From NCBI GenBank assembly GCA_905233845.1, contig CAJOFH010000043.1, forward strand, positions 1 through 47,956: 47,956 nt of DNA, given 5' to 3'. This DNA comes from an uncultured Muribaculaceae bacterium (GTDB lineage: Bacteria > Bacteroidota > Bacteroidia > Bacteroidales > Muribaculaceae). Made by a program: the position numbers and the translations under genes. Numbering within the stretch: the stretch's first letter is position 1; every line of letters starts with the position of its first letter. Below the pieces are notes generated by a model. It had not been told where the DNA came from, did not search any database, and was given only the letters and a program-made list of their open reading frames with translations. Positions 7,683-14,769 of this stretch are shown piece by piece.

Positions 7683-9455
7683 ATGAATATGAAATATGGT
7701 TTTTATCTTTTTGCGATAATTGTTGCGACAGCATGTCTTTCATCCTGCCAGCAACAGAGCAGCAATAAAGTGGTAAAAAAATCTAACCATAAAGCATCTA
7801 AAGCACCTGTGTGGACATTAAACGATGACGACACTGAACTGGGCACCACCGATTTCTACTCCTTCGACATCGAGCACGACTATTCGCAATTGAATGAAAA
7901 GGTGTATACCAACCCTTCTAAGAAATTGTATGTAGAGAACACTAAGTTTGAAGACACTATCAGCATCACATATAATGGTGATAAGGCCATCGTTAGTAAA
8001 GATAAATCTACTGGTGTCTCAGTACAAACCAACGGGGCACACGTGACCATAAGCACAACCAAGGATGTGACATGCACGCTCTCAGGAAAGTCTGAAAATG
8101 GATCGCTCAATATTATGGGAGACAACAAGGTACGCATCAACCTCAATGGCGTGAATTTAAAAAATACTAACGGACCAGCAATCAACAACCAATCCCATAA
8201 CACTTGTTTCTTAGTCACCGATTCTATCTCAGTATTAAAGGACGATAGTCTATACACTGATAATGGTGAAGGCGAACAGCTGAAAGGATGTGTTTGTAAC
8301 AAGGGGGCTATTGCCATCAGCGGTGCTGCTCCATTGACGATTATTGCTAATGGTGCCGACGCCATCCATTCAGGAAAGACCATCTTTGTACGCCGTGGAA
8401 GCTACATCAACATTGATTCTCATGCCGGCAGTGCCATCAAGGCAAATAACAAAGTGAAGATTGAGGGTGGAGTGCTAAACATCAACTCCACAGGACGTGG
8501 CGGTCATGGTATTGCAGCAAAGATGATGGTAAGAATTTCTGGTGGTCGAACCACAATTATCAGCAATACTGGCAATAGCAAGGACGGTAAGAATTCTCGT
8601 GGCATAAAAAGCGACAGCATAGTGGCAATCACTGGCGGAATAGTCCGCGTCAAGGAGTCATCGCTTGGTGGTAAGGGCATTCGTGCCGGACATCTATTCT
8701 ACGCCAAGAATTGTATTGTCGATGTTCTCACCTTTGGTAACGACGACATGGGCACTGGCAGCAAAAACCGAGGCATCAGAGCTGTTAATGTCCTAAGAAT
8801 AGACGATGCGCGCGTGCGTGTCCGAGCCGAGAATGGGAGGAGCGAGGCGTTGTCATGTAGTCGTAAAATAATCATCAACAATAGTCTTGTGGAATTGAAG
8901 AGCCTCGACGATGCTATCAGTGCTGGTGACGCAGGATTGGCCGACATTCAGATAAATAACGGACGCATTTATGCTGATGCAGGTACCGATGGCATGGATT
9001 CAAATGGAACAATACATATTAACAGCGGACTTCTTTTTCTCATTGGCCGTAGCCATATAGGCCGAGGCATTGACTGCGACTTTGATGAGTTTAAGATTGG
9101 GGGGAACGCCACTCTCGTGAGTATCGGAAAGATAACTTCTCACCCCACATCCGAACTTTTAGAGCATCCTGCTTGTCTTTCAACACGCCGAACAAGTGAC
9201 GCTCAGTTCTGTTTATCAACAACAGGGACTAATGACAACTTGATAAGTTTTGAGACACCAGAATTCTGGTTTGGCGGCATTTACAAAATGCTTCTCAGCA
9301 TTCCAGAGTTCAAGTCGAATGTCTCTTACGACTTCTGCCAAAGCGCAACAGTCAAACCGAAGCACACGTTCCACGGACTCTTGATAGGTGGAACAGTCGA
9401 GGACAAGACAGTCACCGACAGGCACTCATTCGTCAAGAATTATACAAAATTCTAA
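7683..9455 (+). CDS. Beta-helix carbohydrate-binding lipoprotein (Cthe_2159/DUF4353-like)
   Basis: 590 aa from the ATG at 7683 (7689 equally possible); an in-frame TTG at 7626 falls in a TAATTTTG -7-like box and is rejected. Residues 1-21 are a lipoprotein signal with lipobox LSSC. The body is a long series of short strand repeats rich in Gly, Asn and Asp (for example INLNGVNLKNTNGPAI, ALSAGDAGLAD-like turns), typical of right-handed parallel beta-helices. The motif order (a charged strand pair, KGAIAISG, GADAIHSGK, SHAGSAIKANNKV, GTDGMDSNGTIHINSG) fits the Cthe_2159 family, whose founder binds polygalacturonate. No catalytic residues are suggested. Surface glycan binding is the likely role, inferred from family. 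Confidence 0.75.
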   Translation: MNMKYGFYLFAIIVATACLSSCQQQSSNKVVKKSNHKASKAPVWTLNDDDTELGTTDFYSFDIEHDYSQLNEKVYTNPSKKLYVENTKFEDTISITYNGDKAIVSKDKSTGVSVQTNGAHVTISTTKDVTCTLSGKSENGSLNIMGDNKVRINLNGVNLKNTNGPAINNQSHNTCFLVTDSISVLKDDSLYTDNGEGEQLKGCVCNKGAIAISGAAPLTIIANGADAIHSGKTIFVRRGSYINIDSHAGSAIKANNKVKIEGGVLNINSTGRGGHGIAAKMMVRISGGRTTIISNTGNSKDGKNSRGIKSDSIVAITGGIVRVKESSLGGKGIRAGHLFYAKNCIVDVLTFGNDDMGTGSKNRGIRAVNVLRIDDARVRVRAENGRSEALSCSRKIIINNSLVELKSLDDAISAGDAGLADIQINNGRIYADAGTDGMDSNGTIHINSGLLFLIGRSHIGRGIDCDFDEFKIGGNATLVSIGKITSHPTSELLEHPACLSTRRTSDAQFCLSTTGTNDNLISFETPEFWFGGIYKMLLSIPEFKSNVSYDFCQSATVKPKHTFHGLLIGGTVEDKTVTDRHSFVKNYTKF

Positions 9456-9494
9456 GCCAGCCCACCGAAAATCTCTTTTTGTTCAAATATTCAT

Positions 9495-10568
9495 TTACAG
9501 ACTATCGAGGTACCAGTTGTAGAGGGCGGGGACTCCGTCTTCTATTTCCATTGTGTGGTGCCAGCCTAGGGAGTGAAGTTTTGACACATCGGTGAGTTTG
9601 CGCAAAGTGCCGTCAGGTTTAGTGCTGTCCCATTCGATGACTCCGTTGTAATCCACAGTTGCCTTAACCAATTGGGCCAATTCCTTGATAGTAATTTCCT
9701 TGCCACTACCAATGTTGATGTGGCAGTTGCGCACCTCGGGGTCGGCACCACGCACATCGTCAAAGTTGATATTCTCAAGGCAATACACACTGGCATCGGC
9801 CATATCTTCGCTCCACAAGAACTCACGGATTGGCGCTCCAGTGCCCCACAGCATCAGTCGCTCGCTGTTGATGCCGTAGCGGTCGAGCAAAGCAATTATC
9901 TCCTCTTGCGATGCATTACCGTCGATGCCTTCTACGGGACGACGTTGGAGATCGGCACGCAGAGCGTCCCAGTTGCCCTCGTTGAGCATCTTGGCGAGAT
10001 GCATCTTGCGAATCATTGCTGGCATCACATGGCTCGTCTCAAGATTGAAATTATCATTGGGGCCATAGAGATTGGTGGGCATCACTGCGATGAAATTAGT
10101 GCCGTATTGCAGATTGAAGCTCTCACACATCTTCAATCCAGCGATCTTGGCAATGGCGTAAGGCTCGTTGGTATATTCAAGCGGCGCGGTGAGCAACGCC
10201 GTCTCAAGTATGGGTTGAGGGGCTTCGCGGGGATAGATGCATGTGCTACCCAAGAATAGAAGTTTCTTCACTCCATGTCGCCAGCTCTCCCCTATCACGT
10301 TCTGCTGAATCTGCAAATTCTGATAGATGAAATCGGCACGATACTTGAGATTTGCCATTATGCCGCCCACATGAGCTGCTGCGAGCACCACATATTCAGG
10401 TTGCACCTCATCAAAGAATTTCTTGACAGCCACGCCATCCATTAAGTCGAGCTCGCTGTGAGTGCGACCAATGAGATTAGTATAACCTTTGCTCTCAAGG
10501 CTTTTCCAAATTGCCGAGCCCACTAGTCCTCGATGCCCAGCGACATATATCTTAGAGTTTTTCTCCAT
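9495..10568 (-). CDS. fcl: GDP-L-fucose synthase
   Basis: NADPH-dependent epimerase-reductase making GDP-L-fucose from GDP-4-keto-6-deoxymannose, the product of the upstream gmd. 357 aa from the ATG at 10568. Short-chain dehydrogenase features: dinucleotide loop GHRGLVGSAI near the N-terminus, the Ser of GSTCIYP, and the YAIAK catalytic Tyr/Lys pair, followed by the family signatures MPTNLYGPNDNF and PIREFLWSEDMA. The alternative upstream TTG (10595) sits in a short-repeat array and is unlikely. Convergent with the lipoprotein gene, 39 nt between stops. Confidence 0.95.
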   Translation of the reverse strand: MEKNSKIYVAGHRGLVGSAIWKSLESKGYTNLIGRTHSELDLMDGVAVKKFFDEVQPEYVVLAAAHVGGIMANLKYRADFIYQNLQIQQNVIGESWRHGVKKLLFLGSTCIYPREAPQPILETALLTAPLEYTNEPYAIAKIAGLKMCESFNLQYGTNFIAVMPTNLYGPNDNFNLETSHVMPAMIRKMHLAKMLNEGNWDALRADLQRRPVEGIDGNASQEEIIALLDRYGINSERLMLWGTGAPIREFLWSEDMADASVYCLENINFDDVRGADPEVRNCHINIGSGKEITIKELAQLVKATVDYNGVIEWDSTKPDGTLRKLTDVSKLHSLGWHHTMEIEDGVPALYNWYLDSL

Positions 10569-10575
10569 GTTTTTG

Positions 10576-10700
10576 AAAGGAGTTAAAGGAATCAAAGGAG
10601 TTAAAGGAGTTAAAGGAGTTAAAGGAATAAAAAGTTTTCTTATTCCAGATTATGCATTATGCATTGTGAATTATGCATTGTGAATTATGCATTGTGCATT
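10576..10700 (-). repeat. Composite short-repeat module between gmd and fcl
   Basis: On the minus strand: first an array built from ATGCATAATTCACA-like units (10651-10700), then a spacer containing TAATCTGGAATAA, then about five copies of a 9-nt unit CTCCTTTAA with variants (10576-10628), ending 8 nt before the fcl ATG. The same order of parts occurs at 28311-28391 in front of hemW. Confidence 0.8.
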
Positions 10701-10703
10701 AAT

Positions 10704-11783
10704 TTAAAGGTGATAAACCTTGCGCACATGCTGGAGATCGTGGTCGACCATGAGTTTCACTAGCTGGTCAAATGTTGTCTTGCGAGGATTCCAGCCGAGC
10801 TGTGTCTTGGCTTTAGTTGGGTTACCAAGTAATTGATCAACCTCAGCAGGTCGGAAGTATTTCTTGTCGACTTCAACTATCACCTTTCCGGTTGCCTTAT
10901 CTATGCCCTTCTCGTCAAGACCATCACCCTGCCACTCAAGCTCTATGCCGGCATAATGGAACGCCAACGTGCAGAACTCGCGGACAGAATGGAACTCGCC
11001 AGTAGCAATGACAAAGTCATCAGACTCGGGCTGTTGCAGGATTAACCACATGCATTCCACATAGTCGCGGGCATAGCCCCAGTCACGCTTGGCGTTGAGG
11101 TTGCCCAAATAGAGTTTCTCTTGCAAACCATTGACGATGCGCGCTGCGGCAAAGGTAATCTTGCGAGTCACGAAATTCTCGCCTCGTCGCTCGCTCTCGT
11201 GGTTGAAGAGTATGCCATTGGCAGTGTACATGCCGTAGCTCTCACGGTAGTTCTTCATAATCCAGTAGCTGTAGAGCTTTGCCACAGCGTAGGGACTGCG
11301 AGGATAAAATGGAGTTGTCTCGCTCTGAGGCACTTCTTGAACCTTGCCATAGAGTTCGCTGGTGCTCGCCTGATAAATCTTTGTGAGTTTCTCACGGTGA
11401 GTGATGCGCACCGCCTCAAGCAGGCGAAGTGTGCCCACAGCATCGGCTTCGGCAGTGTATTCGGGAACATCGAACGATACCTTCACATGGCTCTGTGCGG
11501 CAAGGTTGTAGATTTCATCGGGCTTGATGGTCTCTATTAAGCGGATAAGCGAACTAGAGTCTGTCATGTCGCCATAGTGCAGGTTGATGAGTCGCTGTTG
11601 ACGCATGTCGCGTACCCATTCATCAAGGTACAGGTGCTCAATGCGACCGGTGTTAAACGAACTGCTACGACGTATGATGCCATGCACCTCATAGCCTTTC
11701 TCCAGCAGAAATTCAGCAAGATAACTACCGTCCTGACCTGTAATTCCTGTTATTAACGCTACCATTTGATTTTTTTCGTTCAT
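10704..11783 (-). CDS. gmd: GDP-mannose 4,6-dehydratase
   Basis: Converts GDP-D-mannose to GDP-4-keto-6-deoxy-D-mannose, first step of GDP-fucose synthesis in the cytoplasm. 359 aa, typical length. NAD(P)-binding [12 protein letters not shown] (residues 13-24), the GMD signature [11 protein letters not shown], catalytic STSELYG with Thr/Ser and Glu, and the YAVAK Tyr-Lys pair. The [15 protein letters not shown] segment is diagnostic of GMD. Order on this strand is UpxY-like gene, gmd, fcl, so the pair probably supplies fucose for surface polysaccharide or glycoprotein. A TATATTTG -7 box lies 26 nt upstream. Confidence 0.96.
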   Translation of the reverse strand: MNEKNQMVALITGITGQDGSYLAEFLLEKGYEVHGIIRRSSSFNTGRIEHLYLDEWVRDMRQQRLINLHYGDMTDSSSLIRLIETIKPDEIYNLAAQSHVKVSFDVPEYTAEADAVGTLRLLEAVRITHREKLTKIYQASTSELYGKVQEVPQSETTPFYPRSPYAVAKLYSYWIMKNYRESYGMYTANGILFNHESERRGENFVTRKITFAAARIVNGLQEKLYLGNLNAKRDWGYARDYVECMWLILQQPESDDFVIATGEFHSVREFCTLAFHYAGIELEWQGDGLDEKGIDKATGKVIVEVDKKYFRPAEVDQLLGNPTKAKTQLGWNPRKTTFDQLVKLMVDHDLQHVRKVYHL

Positions 11784-11808
11784 TTTACCCTATTTTTATT
11801 TCAACCCA

Positions 11809-11816
11809 CAAATATA
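11809..11816 (-). promoter_or_regulatory. Possible gmd promoter (-7 box)
   Basis: Minus-strand TATATTTG followed by TGGG, 25 nt before the gmd start. No clear -33 element. It would allow gmd-fcl transcription separate from the UpxY-like gene. Confidence 0.5.
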
Positions 11817-11852
11817 CACACATTTTTGAAAAGTCACTAACGATTAAGAACA

Positions 11853-12437
11853 TTATTTCTCCTTAGGGAGTTTCTCGATAAGTGAAGGATGAATGGAAGT
11901 AGTCACAACAGCGACAAGGCCTGTGACACTTACCACCACGCGACTATCACCTTTCACGCGTTTGAGAATCCCTTCGGCGCCCTCAAATGGACCACCCAAT
12001 ATTCTAACCCTATCGCCACGAGTGAACTGCCCAGGCTTTGGAGTGATGTATACCAGCTGCTCCTCGTAGGTGCCCGCCACAGCGATAAAGTTTTTCATCT
12101 CATTCTCGGGCACCACCACAGGTTTCTTGGTGGCAGGATTCATAATGTATCGGATGGGCAGTTTTGTAGTCGCCTTGTATTCCTTCATCACCGATGGCTC
12201 GATGTGGAAAAAAATTAAGTTGTGGATGCTCGGCACCAATTTCTTGACACGACGCCCACGGCGAGTTCCTATCACATATTTCATCGGAATGAAACTCTCA
12301 ATACCCCGCAAGTCAAGGTCGTCCTTCACCTTCATCTCACGGTTGAAAGTCACGCGAATGGCATACCACACTTTAGCCTCTGGCTCCTCAACTTTAACTT
12401 TATTTATAGGTGTATTCTTTATCTCTTTTTGTTCCAT
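11853..12437 (-). CDS. UpxY-like NusG-family antiterminator
   Basis: 194 aa. Residues 24-115 form a NusG N-terminal domain: KVWYAIRVTFNREMKV, ESFIPMKY, and VPSIHNLIFFH, all typical of Bacteroidales UpxY proteins. A KOW domain follows (GDRVRILGGPFEGAEGIL, residues about 142-160). UpxY proteins bind RNA polymerase early and let it read through capsule operons; each is normally the first gene of its own locus. Here it heads gmd and fcl on the same strand, without glycosyltransferases nearby. It starts after an N-terminal charged extension of 23 residues. A general NusG would be expected near rplK/secE, so this is a paralogue. Confidence 0.88.
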   Translation of the reverse strand: MEQKEIKNTPINKVKVEEPEAKVWYAIRVTFNREMKVKDDLDLRGIESFIPMKYVIGTRRGRRVKKLVPSIHNLIFFHIEPSVMKEYKATTKLPIRYIMNPATKKPVVVPENEMKNFIAVAGTYEEQLVYITPKPGQFTRGDRVRILGGPFEGAEGILKRVKGDSRVVVSVTGLVAVVTTSIHPSLIEKLPKEK

Positions 12438-12450
12438 TTTGACAATAGTA

Positions 12451-12508
12451 TTTCTTGCAAAATTAAACTCAGATTTTCAATTAGCAAAATTTTCTTGCAA
12501 AATTAAAC
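12451..12508 (-). promoter_or_regulatory. Duplicated -7 promoter elements of the UpxY-like gene
   Basis: An 18-nt block, TTTCTTGCAAAATTAAAC on the plus strand, occurs at 12451-12468 and again at 12491-12508, exactly 40 bp apart. Each copy reads TAATTTTG on the minus strand, so two stacked -7 boxes precede the gene. Confidence 0.6.
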
Positions 12509-12610
12509 AACTCCAAGATTGTTATTTCCATTGTATTCACAATAATTGTAGTATTTTTGCAATGGCAAAAAGAAAAAGCAATGCTCCGAATTTAAAGTCC
12601 TAAAGTCCTA

Positions 12611-12925
12611 ATGAACTATATAAGAAAAATAAAAAAGCATCCTTTTGGAGGGAACTATTTGGCAATCAACTTGTTTGGATTCATCTTCACTTTAAGAGAT
12701 TTAGACGATGAAGAGTTGAACCACGAGTTAATTCACAGCGCCCAACAACGAGAACTACTTTACCTGCCGTTCTTTATCTGGTATGGTATAGAGTGGCTAC
12801 TACTCTATTTCAAATACAAAGACTGGACTACAGCTTACTTTAACATCCGCTTTGAACGCGAAGCCTATAACCATCAATATGACCTAAATTACTTGAAAAA
12901 ACGCAAGCACTTTCATTATTCCTGA
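12611..12925 (+). CDS. Small HExxH protein, putative zinc-binding
   Basis: 104 aa, function not recognised. The sequence contains HELIH (residues about 38-42), the HExxH zinc-peptidase signature, within NHELIHSAQQREL, and a later FEREAY that could supply a third ligand. A strongly hydrophobic stretch (LLYLPFFIWYGIEWLLLYF, residues 50-68) suggests one membrane segment. The N-terminus is basic and the C-terminus rich in Lys and His. I know similar short proteins in Bacteroidetes only as uncharacterised. A TATTTTTG box at 12552-12559 may be its promoter, and an octamer TAAAGTCC is repeated directly before the ATG. It ends one base before the convergent DUF2461 gene. Confidence 0.75.
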   Translation: MNYIRKIKKHPFGGNYLAINLFGFIFTLRDLDDEELNHELIHSAQQRELLYLPFFIWYGIEWLLLYFKYKDWTTAYFNIRFEREAYNHQYDLNYLKKRKHFHYS

Positions 12926-13612
12926 CTACTCATCGTAAACGTAGTCGAGGAAATCATGGATGGGTTTTAGGACTCGGAAGTCATCATTGACTCGCTGTAC
13001 CCAGTCATCGCAGGCGAAGTAGTCCTCATCGATGTGCTTGACGAGGATGTATTCCTTACGCTTGAGGAACTCGCCAAGTGGGTGGTCTTTGGGATATTCC
13101 TTGGGCACGTTTTTCAAGGTGTCACCTTCAAAAGCAAAGCCAGCAGCGGCAATTCGTTTGTCGTTAATGAGTCGAGAGAACTCCTCAGGCTCGGCGTCGA
13201 TGAGACGTCGTAAGGCATCGAGTTTGTCCTTTGCTGGCCACCACACTCCACCACAAAGCATCAAGTGGTCGGGCTCAAAGTGTATGTAATACCCACTCGA
13301 AACACAATGGCGACCACCACGGCCTATCACGGCGCTGAAGTACTGCTTATAGGGACGCTTGTCGTGCGAGAATCGTATGTCGCGACAAATGCGGTAGACG
13401 GCCTGCTTCACATCAAGTCCTCGAGCCTTCTCATCCCACTCGGCCATTAGTGAGATGAGTCTCGCCACATCCTGTTCCCAAGCACTGCGCAAGGGATCAT
13501 AGAGCTGCTCCTTGTGCGCCTTGAACCATGTGCGTTCATTATTCGCTCCCAGCAACCGCAGGAAGTCCAACACCTCTTTTATATTACTTTGAGATTTCAT
13601 TTCAGCCTTCAT
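12926..13612 (-). CDS. DUF2461 family protein
   Basis: 228-aa cytoplasmic protein of the DUF2461 family (TIGR02453), whose function is unknown. Recognisable features: N-terminal VLDFLRLLGANNERTWFKAHKEQ, then VYRICRDIRFSHDKRPYKQYFSAVIGRGG, and GGVWWPAKDKLDALR. The family is about 220-230 aa, so it is full length. ATG codons exist at 13612 and 13600; with the -7 box at 13624-13631 the first gives a leader of only a few nucleotides. Single-gene unit, tail to tail with the HExxH gene. Confidence 0.9.
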   Translation of the reverse strand: MKAEMKSQSNIKEVLDFLRLLGANNERTWFKAHKEQLYDPLRSAWEQDVARLISLMAEWDEKARGLDVKQAVYRICRDIRFSHDKRPYKQYFSAVIGRGGRHCVSSGYYIHFEPDHLMLCGGVWWPAKDKLDALRRLIDAEPEEFSRLINDKRIAAAGFAFEGDTLKNVPKEYPKDHPLGEFLKRKEYILVKHIDEDYFACDDWVQRVNDDFRVLKPIHDFLDYVYDE

Positions 13613-13623
13613 TTTTCAAATTA

Positions 13624-13655
13624 CAAAGATAGTGTTTTGTTTTATAACTTCCAAA
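13624..13655 (-). promoter_or_regulatory. Promoter of the DUF2461 gene
   Basis: Minus-strand TTTG (13652-13655), 20-nt spacer, TATCTTTG (13624-13631). The -33 element is the very edge of the tandem repeat array that follows on the plus strand. Confidence 0.7.
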
Positions 13656-13930
13656 AACAACGGCGAATTAAGCGAATTGAGCGAATTAAGCTAAAGATGA
13701 CTCGGCTGTCTCTGGTTTATCAAACAACTTACACAACAAAGAAACAACAAAAACAACGGCGAATTAAGCGAATTGAACGAATTGAGCTAAAGATGACTCG
13801 ACTTACTCGGGTTTATCAAACAACTTACACAAAAAAGAAACAACAAAAACAACGGCGAATTGAACGAATTGAGCTAAAGATGACTCGGTATTCTCGGGTT
13901 TATCAAACAACTTACATAACAAAGAAACAA
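13652..13930 (+). repeat. Three tandem copies of a 87-96 bp repeat
   Basis: Three head-to-tail units begin near 13652, 13747 and 13844, each running from ACAACGGCGAATT through AAAGATGACTCG and GTTTATCAAACAACTTAC to AAAGAAACAAC. The third lacks one internal 9-nt unit of the GCGAATTRA subrepeat, so unit lengths are about 96, 96 and 87. Lengths divisible by three keep a frame open, but its composition (Lys/Gln/Arg/Thr) and start inside the DUF2461 antisense argue against coding. Confidence 0.85.
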
Positions 13931-13978
13931 CAAAAACAACTAATATTTTAGGAATCTTTGGGGACAGATGGGACTATT

Positions 13979-14073
13979 GGGACAATTTTTGAAAAAAATC
14001 TTTTGTGCACCGCGCCGGCGGTGCAATACTTTGACAACTCCCAGGTGTGTGTGGGACAGTTTTGGAAAAAAAT
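13979..14073 (+). repeat. Dispersed two-hairpin repeat, copy 1
   Basis: Order of parts: GGGACAATTTTTGAAAAAAA, then a GCACCGC/GCGGTGC stem with a four-base loop (14008-14025), TTTGACAACTCCCAGG, and GTGTGTGGGACAG. The segment TCCCA...TGGGA forms a second small stem. Other copies lie at 14251-14344 and 19775-19869. A degenerate tail copy, GTGTGGGACAGTTTCTAAAA, is at about 14136. Confidence 0.8.
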
Positions 14074-14250
14074 ATTTGATGATTTTGGAGTTTTGGACCA
14101 TAAAAATGAGGTTTTTTGGTCAAAAATGGAAGTAGTGTGGGACAGTTTCTAAAAATTTTTTGAGCATCGCGCTGATTTAAGTATCACGCAAATATCGCAA
14201 AATTGATCAAACAACTGGAACAACTTGAATACAACTTGCACAACAAATGT

Positions 14251-14344
14251 GGGTTGTGTGGGACAAATTTTGAAAAAAAAATTTGTGCACCGCGCCGGCG
14301 GTGCAATACTTTGACAACTCCCAGGAGTGTGTGGGACAGTTTTC
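14251..14344 (+). repeat. Dispersed two-hairpin repeat, copy 2
   Basis: Nearly identical to copy 1 over the hairpin and the CTCCCAGG...TGTGGGACAG part; differs in the length of the A run. Same orientation as the other copies. Confidence 0.8.
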
Positions 14345-14622
14345 AGTTAATTTTTTTCTGAATCAATTGCATCAATTGATCTTTTCTTCTTTCCATCTTC
14401 TCCTTTTTACTTTTACAATGATGTCAATGAGCTCTTGCGCTCATGGGCGCGCGCAAAGGAAATATGGAAGGATGATGCTAAACAACTTTATTTTGTTAGG
14501 TGAGAGCGGGCTGCGCATGTTAGTGAGTTGGAAGTGGGAGGATGAAGCACGATAGAAATCACAAATTCTTATAAACACTTTTAATCTTTTGTACAAAAAA
14601 TAGCAACGATTTCATAATTGGA
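14345..14622 (+). other. Intergenic, no gene seen
   Basis: AT-rich sequence between the repeat copies and the BspA promoter. A short open frame runs through 14283-14555 but begins inside the repeat element and has no credible protein features. I see no RNA gene here. Confidence 0.6.
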
Positions 14623-14674
14623 TAAAAAAACTAACAACAAATCATTGATAACTAAAAGCTTTTTACTACCTTTG
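14623..14674 (+). promoter_or_regulatory. Promoter of the BspA-like gene with ACTAA-type repeats
   Basis: -7 box TACCTTTG at 14667-14674, preceded by AACTAACAAC...GATAACTAAAAGC (14623-14660), a motif shared with the hpt and gltX promoters. Leader of about 90 nt to the ATG at 14770. Confidence 0.6.
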
Positions 14675-14769
14675 TCGAAATGGTTTAATTGGGATAATGG
14701 AAAGCTTTTTTGGGGATTACTAAGTTGTATCATATCAATTTGTTTAAATTAATCAAATAATATAACACA

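Noticed and set aside
9672-10259. 195-codon frame antisense to fcl
   Set aside because: Lies fully within a clearly coding fcl and lacks any motif.
13652-13930. Tandem repeats as a CRISPR array
   Set aside because: Units are contiguous with no unique spacers, and no cas genes are present.
13514-13951. 145-codon frame over the tandem repeat array
   Set aside because: Starts inside the DUF2461 gene on the other strand and consists of repeated Lys/Arg/Gln units from unit lengths divisible by three.
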